Shown here in pieces: positions 38,782 to 47,538 of a DNA stretch of 64,000 bases. The translations under genes were made by a program, and so were the position numbers. The notes under the pieces were generated by a model. That model saw only the letters and a program-made list of their open reading frames with translations. It searched no databases and was not told where the DNA came from. Source of the stretch: Bacteroidetes bacterium HGW-Bacteroidetes-10 (GTDB taxonomy: Bacteria > Bacteroidota > Bacteroidia > Bacteroidales > UBA932); the NCBI GenBank assembly GCA_002842695.1, contig PHDT01000004.1:56410-120409 (forward strand), in the 5' to 3' direction. Numbering within the stretch: the first letter of the stretch is position 1; each line of letters opens with the position of its first letter.

Positions 38782-40306
38782 AGTTGTAACTGTTTACAAG
38801 ATCGCGCAGCTCCCTTTCAGGTAAAATTACATTGAAACTTCTCCAGAAATGAGGGTCGTATTCAAATGATGTCTGTGAAAAGATGTCTCTTGTGGCAAAT
38901 CTCTCATCTGAAGGAAACTTCCTGACATTCTCAGTCTCAACTTTACAGTTGACCATCTCAAACCAGGCATGCAATTCTGAAGCGAAGAGTCTTCCGCTTT
39001 TCTTTACCCTAAAAGTTAAATCACCTCTTACATGGTTGATAAAATACATACCGCCGGTATTTCGGTATGAGACTTCGTACACTACTTGAATTGGTGTTAC
39101 TGAGTGGCTTCTGCTCCTTTTCACAATCAAATTTTCTGCGCTTTTTCTGATATGGTCCGGGTGTATTTCGAATTTTGCCTTAAGAAGGGCAAGGTTATCT
39201 GCATCTACATACAATTCCCCTTTAAACAGGGGCTCCAAAACCAGCTCATTCTGCTCGAATGAGAATACATAGACTCGCCTGCCGTCAATTTCAGTTATAT
39301 CTGAATGAGTGAAATTATACTGGTTCATGCTTTCAGGAGTGAGGAAATCTGTGGGATTCTTAACAACATCAAGCAAAAGGGAGGCGTTAACACTGGAACG
39401 GATTCTTGCAACAAGAGTATCTTCCTGGTCAATGTTTGTCATCCTGCGCATTTTAAGAAGCTTTACCTGCTCACTGTTTGAACTTGCAAGAACACCTGTC
39501 TTGTATATCTTCATCACAGCTTCACTAAGGCAGAGGTTGTTTTTGTACTCCACACCCTCACGGTAGAAAGCAGTAATATATGAAGGATCTGCCGGGTAGT
39601 TCTGGACCTTTTTTCTCAGCATCTCCTTTATGGTTGAGACTGGGTCCACAGCGCGTACAATTACCTCCTGCAACGGGATAATTTTCTGCTCCATGAAAAT
39701 TGTTACACTCCCAGATGTAATAAGTGAGGCCGTCACCTCCCGGCTTTCGTAACCTATATGAGAAAAGCGGATAGTCGAATTCTGCAGAGAATCGGGAAGA
39801 ATAAGCCTGAATGCTCCCTCCTGATTGGTTACAATTCCAATAGGCAGCCCGGGTATATTAACAGATCCAAATACTACAGGCTCTTCACTTATTCTGTCTA
39901 TAAGTGTTCCTTCAATTGCAAAAAACTTCTCTTTCGAGAGTGTGTCGGCAGAAGGAATAATCTCAATCTCTTTTTCAAGCTGAGGGGCGTAGATAAGGGC
40001 ATGTTTTCCAGTAACCCGAATCTTCAGGTTTTCGTTACCGGATATCTTTCTTATTACTTCAGTAAGTGAGTATTCACCGGCAGGAAGTTTTATGCTTTTT
40101 TCGTTGTCAATTATCTGACTGTCATAAATAAACATAAGTCCGGTTGCAGAAGAGACCTTGCCCAGAACAGTATAGACAGTTCCACGGCTTCTCTCAATTG
40201 AGAATTTTATATCTTCCGCAGAATTTTGAGCTGCAAGCGGAAATGAAAAAAACGCAACAATAAAAATTGCTGCAATTCTCATAAAGAGGCGGCTTGCATT
40301 TCTCAT
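38768..40306 (-). CDS. STN-domain + CarboxypepD_reg-like protein without a recognisable TonB barrel
   Basis: STN-like VYTVLGKVSSATGLMFIYDSQII...LTEVIRKISGNENLKIRV; FAIEGTLIDRISEEPVVFGSVNIPG; paralogous C-terminal region to 41753-43018. Confidence 0.75.
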   Translation of the reverse strand: MRNASRLFMRIAAIFIVAFFSFPLAAQNSAEDIKFSIERSRGTVYTVLGKVSSATGLMFIYDSQIIDNEKSIKLPAGEYSLTEVIRKISGNENLKIRVTGKHALIYAPQLEKEIEIIPSADTLSKEKFFAIEGTLIDRISEEPVVFGSVNIPGLPIGIVTNQEGAFRLILPDSLQNSTIRFSHIGYESREVTASLITSGSVTIFMEQKIIPLQEVIVRAVDPVSTIKEMLRKKVQNYPADPSYITAFYREGVEYKNNLCLSEAVMKIYKTGVLASSNSEQVKLLKMRRMTNIDQEDTLVARIRSSVNASLLLDVVKNPTDFLTPESMNQYNFTHSDITEIDGRRVYVFSFEQNELVLEPLFKGELYVDADNLALLKAKFEIHPDHIRKSAENLIVKRSRSHSVTPIQVVYEVSYRNTGGMYFINHVRGDLTFRVKKSGRLFASELHAWFEMVNCKVETENVRKFPSDERFATRDIFSQTSFEYDPHFWRSFNVILPERELRDLVNSYNFSGR

Positions 40307-40323
40307 CGTTCCGGAATTAAAGG

Positions 40324-41160
40324 TTATTCGTGAATCTTAACCACTCCGCCAGTTGTTGAGTATTTGAGGCCCAGGGCAGAACATATCAGTTCTACAAGAG
40401 AGTCGGGAGTCTCTTTTGCAAAAGTAGCGGTAAGTCTTCTCTCAGATATTGCCGGGTCAATTTCCAGCTTAAGAGAGCCAAAGTTTCTGTTTATTACACC
40501 TGCCAGATCATACAATTTCTCGTCCTTGAAGTGAATCCGGTTCATATATGACTGAAAGTGATCAAGGTCAGATGTGTGTACTTTGCCAAGTTTGCCTTCC
40601 GATACAAAAGCCGATTCGCCGGCCTTTATAATCAGGCTCTCTCCAGATTCTCTGAGCGTCATTTTAACACTGCCTGTCCTTACTGTAAGTGATGGCTGAT
40701 TCACTTTGCCACCCTTAATGTCAAAAGAGGTTCCCAAAACTTCGTAAACAGCTTTTTGTGTCTCAATTACAAAAGGTCTCTCAATATTTTTGGCAACTTC
40801 AAAGAATGCATCCCCTTCGAGGTATACTTCGCGTTTGTTTTTTCTGAAATGCTCTGGATGCGACAATTTTGTATTGCCGGCCAGATAAACTATTGAGCCG
40901 TCTTCAAGAGTAGCCATAAAAGATGAGGAACTTTCACTGTTGGCCAGAATGAGCATTTGAGAATCATTTCCCATACCCCTGATCAAAAACAGGGATGCAG
41001 TAATGATAAGAGCAAAGCCGGCAGCCCATGCTACCAATGCGGGGCGAAATGTAAACCGCACCTCTTTAGGGCTCTCTTCGATCAGGCCGTCGCTTTCCAG
41101 CCTGGCGTGCAGCTTATCCCATGCCTTGTCTGTTCTGTTATTTATCTCTTTTGAGTTCAT
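40324..41160 (-). CDS. FecR-family anti-sigma factor
   Basis: TLEDGSIVYLAGNTKLSHPEHF, VLGTSFDIKGG...LTVRTGSVKMTL. Confidence 0.92.
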   Translation of the reverse strand: MNSKEINNRTDKAWDKLHARLESDGLIEESPKEVRFTFRPALVAWAAGFALIITASLFLIRGMGNDSQMLILANSESSSSFMATLEDGSIVYLAGNTKLSHPEHFRKNKREVYLEGDAFFEVAKNIERPFVIETQKAVYEVLGTSFDIKGGKVNQPSLTVRTGSVKMTLRESGESLIIKAGESAFVSEGKLGKVHTSDLDHFQSYMNRIHFKDEKLYDLAGVINRNFGSLKLEIDPAISERRLTATFAKETPDSLVELICSALGLKYSTTGGVVKIHE

Positions 41161-41699
41161 TGTATGCTTATATGAAATTCTACTTCTTTTTTAAGAGCCT
41201 TCAGAGCCTTTGTCATCTCTGCCTCAATTGTCTTTACTGATAGAGAGAGTAACTGAGCTATCTCTTCATATTTCTTGCTTTCAAACCGGTGCATCCTGAA
41301 TATCTTCATTCTTCTCTCCGGCATCTTGTTCATTGTTCTGGCAATTATCTCTTCAAGTTCCCGGTACTCCATCCCCTGCTGTGCATCACTGCTTGTCTGA
41401 TTCGAATCCATTGCAGAGATATATGTTTCGTCAAGTTTACGCCTTCTGCAGTATAAAAGCGATCTGTTTCTTACTGCACTATACAAATAACCTTTAAGAG
41501 TTCGCGTTATCTGTATCTTCTCCCTGTCTCTCCAAAGTATATAAAACAGATCCTGGATAATCTCCTCTGCTATGTCACTCCTGCCCGTTATACCGGCAGA
41601 AAAGTATAGAAGAGGGGAATAGTAGTGACGGAACACTGTCTCGAAACTTTTAATATCCCCCTCTTTTATCTTAATCAGCAGAAGCAGATCGTTAAGCAT
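41157..41699 (-). CDS. ECF sigma-70 factor (FecI-like)
   Basis: FETVFRHYYSPLLYFSAGITGRSDIAEEIIQDLFYILWRDREKI; MHRFESKKYEEIAQLLSLSVKTIEAEMTKALKALKKE. Confidence 0.93.
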   Translation of the reverse strand: MLNDLLLLIKIKEGDIKSFETVFRHYYSPLLYFSAGITGRSDIAEEIIQDLFYILWRDREKIQITRTLKGYLYSAVRNRSLLYCRRRKLDETYISAMDSNQTSSDAQQGMEYRELEEIIARTMNKMPERRMKIFRMHRFESKKYEEIAQLLSLSVKTIEAEMTKALKALKKEVEFHISIQ

Positions 41700-41725
41700 A
41701 ATTTGTATTTACCTGAAATCTATTT

Positions 41726-41733
41726 CAAAGATA
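41726..41733 (-). promoter_or_regulatory. -7 element TATCTTTG for the second ECF sigma gene
   Basis: caaagata on + strand, 26 nt upstream of ATG 41699. Confidence 0.5.
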
Positions 41734-41752
41734 CTAAATTGATGTCCGGTTA

Positions 41753-43018
41753 TTACCTCTTTTCATCTTTTCTGAGTCTGTTTACGGCAGATTCAAGTGA
41801 CTCTTCAGGCTCAATGATGTTGTAATCTTCCCAGAAATTTATGTCATAGAAGTTCACTACTTTGTCAGATAGTGCCTGGTTATCGTTGAAGGCTAGTTTG
41901 TTAGGAATTCGCTTAGCCTTTGCGTCACTTGTCCCGGTTATTACAGTCTCAGATACGATTGTGTAGTTTGTAGAGAAGAGTCTCTTTTTCCAGTCGCACT
42001 TGAACTGAACTTCGCTTCTTATGTAATTCAGGTGTGTCAGACCGTCTCTCTGTTTATAATTCACCAGAAAGGAGATTTGTTCGGGTTTGAAATGCATTCC
42101 GTAAGGCTTCTTCTTAAGAATTGCCTGAGTTGCCTTGTTTCTGTCGCTCATACTTAGGCTGAACTCTGCTCTTGAAAACGAAAGGGTCTCTTTGTCAATG
42201 AAAAGCTTTCCGTTATAGAGAGCGTATGGCATAATTACCTGAGGTTTGAAGCTAATTACATAGTGTGCGCGGTCGCCAATCATAACTCCCTCTTCAAATG
42301 TATACTTGTAATGATTTAATGTTTCAAGATTCAGTATAAGGTCCGGATTCTTAACAATGTCAATGTAAATTGAAAGATTTGGGCCTCCAAGTAACTTAAC
42401 CATAAGGGTGTCTTCAGCTTTTGGGCTTACAAGCTTTCTTCCTTTGTAAATCTGAACCTGATCCCTGTCTACACCTTCATTATAAGGAGTTTTGTAAAGA
42501 TCTACAATAGCTTCAGAAACATTGATATAGCTTCGTCTCTTTTTAACAGTCTCTCTGTAGAATCCGGTGAGCATGTTACTCTCTTTACTGTAATTATCTG
42601 CAATCTGAGCAACCGCTTTTTCTACAATTACAGAAGGATCTACAGCCACAATTGTGATTTCGTCAAGAAGACTGGGCTTCTGCTGAAGAAATACAGTAAC
42701 ATCATTTGCCTCTTTACCATTTACAGGTACCAGAACAGTCCCATAACCCAGGTGAGATACTTCAAGATTTTTGGCATTTAGTTCGTCCTTGATTTTAACG
42801 GAGAACTCTCCGTTTGAATTAGCAATGGTTCCAATGTTTGAACCATGAATAGATACAACGGCATATTCGAGTCTCTTCTGGCTGGATTTGTCTTTTACTA
42901 TACCTCTGACAGTATAGAATCCTTTTTCTGACTGAGACCATGCCTGGCTTGACAATGTCATGATAATCAGCATTATCGTAAAGCCCATGATTTGTTTGAC
43001 AATTGTTTTCATATCCAT
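41753..43018 (-). CDS. CarboxypepD_reg-like domain protein (paralog of 38768-40306 without STN)
   Basis: YTVRGIVKDKSSQKRLEYAVVSIHGSNIGTIANSNGEFSVKI; AVDPSVIVEKAVAQIADNYSKESNMLTGFYRETVKKRRSYINVSEAIVDLYKT; start set at MDMKTIV. Confidence 0.75.
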   Translation of the reverse strand: MDMKTIVKQIMGFTIMLIIMTLSSQAWSQSEKGFYTVRGIVKDKSSQKRLEYAVVSIHGSNIGTIANSNGEFSVKIKDELNAKNLEVSHLGYGTVLVPVNGKEANDVTVFLQQKPSLLDEITIVAVDPSVIVEKAVAQIADNYSKESNMLTGFYRETVKKRRSYINVSEAIVDLYKTPYNEGVDRDQVQIYKGRKLVSPKAEDTLMVKLLGGPNLSIYIDIVKNPDLILNLETLNHYKYTFEEGVMIGDRAHYVISFKPQVIMPYALYNGKLFIDKETLSFSRAEFSLSMSDRNKATQAILKKKPYGMHFKPEQISFLVNYKQRDGLTHLNYIRSEVQFKCDWKKRLFSTNYTIVSETVITGTSDAKAKRIPNKLAFNDNQALSDKVVNFYDINFWEDYNIIEPEESLESAVNRLRKDEKR

Positions 43019-43072
43019 AAGATTTTTAAAGTTGTTTTGTCCTTCTATATTAAAGACAGGCAACTTCCCATT

Positions 43073-43079
43073 TACCCTA
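43073..43079 (-). promoter_or_regulatory. TAGGGTA element upstream of the CarboxypepD_reg gene (possible ECF -35)
   Basis: taccctat on + strand; matches the -35-like half of the motif at 28046 and 31877, -10 half differs (TGTCTTTA). Confidence 0.35.
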
Positions 43080-43303
43080 TGGAATTATTCAAATATTTTA
43101 TTTTTTTGTATTATAAATTACACTTTGCCATTTTTTTGTACCAAATTGAAACGATTATATTCATTTATGAAGTGAGAGTTATATATTTATTTTTTAACTT
43201 TACTCATCAAAATATTGTGAATTCAATTCACGCCCGATAATAGTATTTTGTATTTGACCCGCTGATTCGTGTACCAAATTATATATTTAAAACCCGACAT
43301 CGG

Positions 43304-43795
43304 ATGGAACCAATTACAAATCTTATCAAGAGCCTGGCAGACAGGCACGGACGAGACAGAAGCAGCTTGCTCCCAATTCTACAGGGAGTTGTTGAGCAGG
43401 AAAAATATCTGTCTGAGTACTCAATGATTGAGATTGCCCGGGAACTTGACTTACCTGCAACGGAAGTTTACGGAACGGCAACTTTCTATTCTTTTCTGGA
43501 ACACAAAAAAATGGGCAGATACATAATCCGTATCTGCAAGACAATCACATGTTCCATGAAAGGGGAAAGTCAGATTTTACTGGCAATCCAGGACATGTTA
43601 AAAATTAAAGTAGGAGAAACCACGCCCGACGGGGCCTTCTCGCTTCTGCAGACAAACTGCCTGGGCTTCTGCCACAAGGCACCTGCTATGCTCATCAACA
43701 ATGAAGTGTACACCGAACTCACTCCGGAAAAGGTCCGGGAGATTTTGTCAAGTTACCTGAACAATCAAAACGGAGGAGGTCAAAATGTCAGCTAA
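43304..43795 (+). CDS. NuoE-like 2Fe-2S subunit, HydC-type (first hydrogenase operon)
   Basis: VYGTATFYSFLEHKKMGRYIIRICKTITCSMKG...TNCLGFCHKAPAMLIN. Confidence 0.92.
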   Translation: MEPITNLIKSLADRHGRDRSSLLPILQGVVEQEKYLSEYSMIEIARELDLPATEVYGTATFYSFLEHKKMGRYIIRICKTITCSMKGESQILLAIQDMLKIKVGETTPDGAFSLLQTNCLGFCHKAPAMLINNEVYTELTPEKVREILSSYLNNQNGGGQNVS

Positions 43796-44969
43796 TTATC
43801 TGTTAAAAAGGGCCGATTTCATTTTTAAAAATGACAACGACTGGGAAGATGTGCTTAAGAAAAGCCTTAGCCGAACACCAAACGAATTAATTAACGAACT
43901 AATAAGTTCAGAACTGAAAGGCAGGGGAGGCGCAGGTTTCCCTACAGGCCTCAAGTGGAAACTTTCATCGGAAGAAAAAGCAGATGAAAAATTTGTCATC
44001 TGTAATGCCGATGAGGGAGAACCTGGAACCTTCAAGGACAGGGAAATTCTATCGAGAGTGCCATTTAAGGTTCTTACGGCTATCGCAATCTGCGGCTATG
44101 TTATTGGAGCAAAAAAAGGCTTTATTTATCTGAGGGGAGAGTATTTTTTCCTTAAAAATGAGCTGAACAAGGCTATCAGCGAATTTGAATTCTTCTGCAA
44201 GGAGATTAAATTCGACTTTTCAATTAAGATTTTCATGGGAAGCGGTGCATATATCTGCGGAGAGGAGACAGCTCTCTTCGAATCCATGGAGGGAAAAAGA
44301 GGCGAACCAAGAAACAAGCCTCCGTTTCCTTCTGTATCCGGATACATGGGAAAACCAACCGTAATCAACAATGTTGAGACGCTTGCCCATACATTTACTA
44401 TTTTCAAATACGGATCCAAAAGGTTTTACGACCTGGGAGTTCAGTTCTCCAGGGGGACCAAACTCTTTTCTGTTTCAGGCGACACTCCTAAACCGGGTAT
44501 TTATGAACTTGAACTGGGAATGAGTCTCTCAGATTTCGTAGAGGAGTTCGGAGATGACGACACCAAAGCTGTTCAGGTAGGAGGTGCATCCGGTTTTCTT
44601 GTTCCAAGAAAGAAATTTGCAGAAACAAGTATTGGTTTTCAGGGTAAACTGGTTGGAATCTCGCTCCCTACAGGAGGATCCATGATGATCTTCAACAGTT
44701 CCCGTTCAATGTACAACGTCCTTGACAATTATCTCAACTTTTTTGCCGAGGAGTCCTGCGGTCAGTGTACTCCTTGCCGGGTGGGCTGTCAGCAGTTGCT
44801 CAGAGGTATTAAGGCAGTGAAGAGAGGCGAAAAGAATGCCCAGTATCTGGACAAATTGCTTAAGCTGGCAGAGACAATGCAGTTCACAGCAAAATGCGGT
44901 CTCGGTCAGTCTGTCGCAAACTCTTTTGCATCCATAGTTGAGAATTTCAGAGAGGAGATGATTTACTAA
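43785..44969 (+). CDS. NuoF-like FMN/NAD subunit, short HydB-type (394 aa)
   Basis: LKGRGGAGFPTGLKWKL, NADEGEPGTFKDREIL, SGAYICGEETALFESMEGKRGEPRNKPPFP, SCGQCTPCRVGC; no N-terminal 2Fe-2S or C-terminal ferredoxin domain. Confidence 0.92.
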   Translation: MSANYLLKRADFIFKNDNDWEDVLKKSLSRTPNELINELISSELKGRGGAGFPTGLKWKLSSEEKADEKFVICNADEGEPGTFKDREILSRVPFKVLTAIAICGYVIGAKKGFIYLRGEYFFLKNELNKAISEFEFFCKEIKFDFSIKIFMGSGAYICGEETALFESMEGKRGEPRNKPPFPSVSGYMGKPTVINNVETLAHTFTIFKYGSKRFYDLGVQFSRGTKLFSVSGDTPKPGIYELELGMSLSDFVEEFGDDDTKAVQVGGASGFLVPRKKFAETSIGFQGKLVGISLPTGGSMMIFNSSRSMYNVLDNYLNFFAEESCGQCTPCRVGCQQLLRGIKAVKRGEKNAQYLDKLLKLAETMQFTAKCGLGQSVANSFASIVENFREEMIY

Positions 44970-44987
44970 TTCTGAAAATTAAATGTC

Positions 44988-46775
44988 ATGGGAAATAAAC
45001 TTAAGATAACAATTAACGGCGAAACTGTCGAAATTGAAAAGGGAACTTCGATACTGGATGCCGCAAAGCAAGTAGGTGTTATCATACCTACACTTTGTTA
45101 CCACAAGGACCTGTGTGTGGCTGGAAACTGCAGGGTTTGCGTAGTTGAGATAGCCGGTCAGAAAAGACTGGCGGCTGCCTGCGCCACACCTTGCGAAGAG
45201 GGAATGGACGTTCTTACAAACACACATAAGGTCAGGAATTCACGCAAGCATATTATTGAGTTGCTCCTCTCAGAACACAATGCAGAATGTACCAGTTGCT
45301 ATAAAAACGGCAATTGCGAACTTCAGCTGCTTGCATCTGAATACAAGATAATGAATCAGGATTTCATACACCTCGTTCCTTTCAGAAACTACACTGTTGA
45401 TATGTTCTCTCCGTCAATTATAAAGGACGACAGCAAATGTATCAGATGCCAGAGATGTGTAAGAACCTGTGCAGAACTCCAGAGTGTAAATGCTCTAACC
45501 ATGTCTTACAAGGGAGAGCATGCAAAAATCACCACCTTCTTTGAGAAATCTATGAATGATGTTGTCTGCACAAACTGTGGTCAGTGTATCAATCACTGTC
45601 CTACAGGCGCTCTTGTAGAAAAGAATTATATTGAAGAGGTATGGAATGCAATTGCAGATAAAAACAAATATGTTGTTGTTCAGACTGCTCCTGCAGTGAG
45701 GGTTGGCCTTGGAGAAGAGCTGGGATTCGATCCCGGTGAGAGGGTTACCGGGAAAATGGTTGCTGCTCTTAAACGACTTGGCTTTGATGCAGTAATGGAT
45801 ACCGACTTTACCGCAGACCTCACAATTATGGAGGAGGGAACAGAACTTCTCACCCGACTCAAGGGTGCACTTGTTGACAAAAATCCGGATATAAAGCTGC
45901 CAATGGCAACTTCATGCTCTCCTGGCTGGATAAAGTTTATTGAACATATGTACCCGGAATATCTTGGAAACCTCTCAACATGCAAGTCTCCTCAGCAGAT
46001 GTTCGGTGCACTGGTTAAGACATATTATGCAAAGGCACGCAAGATTGATCCGGATAAAATTGTTTCGGTATCGATAATGCCATGTACTGCAAAGAAGTTC
46101 GAAGCCAACAGACCGGAAATGCATGACAGTGGTTACCGCGATGTAGACTATGTTCTTACCACCAGGGAGCTTGCGATTATGATTAAGCAGGCTGGTATCG
46201 ATTTTTTGAAGTTAAATGACATGCACTTTGACAGACTAATGGGCGAATCAACAGGTGCAGGCGTTATTTTTGGAGCAACCGGCGGTGTAATGGAGGCAGC
46301 TCTTCGTACTGCTTATGAGCTGGTAACTGGGAGAGAAGTTCCTTTTGAAAATCTGAACATAAATCCGGTGAGAGGAATGGATGGTGTAAAGGAGGCCTCA
46401 GTGAAAAAAAAGCCACTTCCTGAATGGTCATTCCTTGAGGGTGTTGAGCTAAAGTGTGCTGTTGCACACGGGCTGGTGAACGCCAAGAAGGTTATGGATT
46501 CAATTAAGTCAGGTAAGGCAAACTACCACTTTATTGAGTTTATGGCTTGTCCGGGAGGTTGTCTTGGCGGAGGCGGTCAGCCAATTCCAACAAGTCCTGA
46601 GATCAGGAAGAGAAGAGCTGAGGCAATTTATGCAGAAGATGCCGGAATGCCTCTCAGAAAGTCACACCAAAATCCGGAGATTGTAAAAATATACAAGGAT
46701 TTCCTCGGAAAACCACTGGGCGAAAAATCTCATCATCTGTTACATACAAAATACGTTCCTAGAAAACGATTTTGA
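44988..46775 (+). CDS. [FeFe]-hydrogenase catalytic subunit, HydA-type
   Basis: 2Fe-2S, Hx3Cx2Cx5C (HNAECTSCYKNGNC), two 4Fe-4S motifs, H-cluster L1 TSCSPGW, L2 MPCTAKKFE, L3 EFMACPGGCLGGGGQP. Confidence 0.96.
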   Translation: MGNKLKITINGETVEIEKGTSILDAAKQVGVIIPTLCYHKDLCVAGNCRVCVVEIAGQKRLAAACATPCEEGMDVLTNTHKVRNSRKHIIELLLSEHNAECTSCYKNGNCELQLLASEYKIMNQDFIHLVPFRNYTVDMFSPSIIKDDSKCIRCQRCVRTCAELQSVNALTMSYKGEHAKITTFFEKSMNDVVCTNCGQCINHCPTGALVEKNYIEEVWNAIADKNKYVVVQTAPAVRVGLGEELGFDPGERVTGKMVAALKRLGFDAVMDTDFTADLTIMEEGTELLTRLKGALVDKNPDIKLPMATSCSPGWIKFIEHMYPEYLGNLSTCKSPQQMFGALVKTYYAKARKIDPDKIVSVSIMPCTAKKFEANRPEMHDSGYRDVDYVLTTRELAIMIKQAGIDFLKLNDMHFDRLMGESTGAGVIFGATGGVMEAALRTAYELVTGREVPFENLNINPVRGMDGVKEASVKKKPLPEWSFLEGVELKCAVAHGLVNAKKVMDSIKSGKANYHFIEFMACPGGCLGGGGQPIPTSPEIRKRRAEAIYAEDAGMPLRKSHQNPEIVKIYKDFLGKPLGEKSHHLLHTKYVPRKRF

Positions 46776-46795
46776 AAGTGTAACTATTAGTATTT

Positions 46796-46829
46796 GAAAG
46801 GGATTTGTTAACAAATCCCTTTCTTTTTT
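46796..46829 (+). terminator. Terminator after the first hydrogenase operon
   Basis: gaaagggatttg-ttaa-caaatccctttc then tttttt. Confidence 0.88.
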
Positions 46830-47001
46830 GAAAAAATTGTAATAAATTTACCACACAAAGTATATCATACGGCTTGCGCGGGGGAGATTATATTTTGCAG
46901 ATCCATTGTTGCCAGTGTACCAAAAGACTATACGCTAAGCAGGATTGCTCAAAATAAATCTTGTATATTATTCAATATTACCACATTTAACAAACGAGCC
47001 A

Positions 47002-47538
47002 ATGAACGCAACCGTAGAAAGTCGAGTCGATACGGCTATTATCGACGAGATCATTTCCAGGCACAAAGGGAAACCGGGAGAGCTACTCACTGTAATGGAA
47101 GAGGTACAGGAGGCAAGCGAATTCAAGTTTCTGGACGATGCCAGCATGGAGTATCTCTCCTCTCAGACACGAGTGCCACTTTCGAGAATTTACAGCGTGG
47201 CAACTTTTTACTCATTCTTTAACCTCAAACCACAGGGTAAGCACTCATTGATTGTATGCAGGGGAACAGCCTGCCATACCAAGGGTTCAAAAATCCTTCT
47301 GGACGATTTGGCATTGCTGCCGGGCTGCAAAGAGGCCTTTGATTCCGGCGAAACCACTTTTACTTCCGAAGATAAACAAATCACTGTTAAAACGGTAGCC
47401 TGTTTTGGCCAATGCGCCCTGGCACCGGTAGTTGCAGTGGACGGAGTAATCTACAGCAATGTGACTTCCGAACAGATCAAGAAACTATTACAAAACTTAC
47501 AGGAGGACAATAAAGATGAGAATTTCAGACTTAGCTAA
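47002..47538 (+). CDS. NuoE-like 2Fe-2S subunit, HydC-type (second hydrogenase operon)
   Basis: IYSVATFYSFFNLKPQGKHSLIVCRGTACHTKG...CFGQCALAPVVAVDG; start at MNATVES. Confidence 0.93.
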   Translation: MNATVESRVDTAIIDEIISRHKGKPGELLTVMEEVQEASEFKFLDDASMEYLSSQTRVPLSRIYSVATFYSFFNLKPQGKHSLIVCRGTACHTKGSKILLDDLALLPGCKEAFDSGETTFTSEDKQITVKTVACFGQCALAPVVAVDGVIYSNVTSEQIKKLLQNLQEDNKDENFRLS

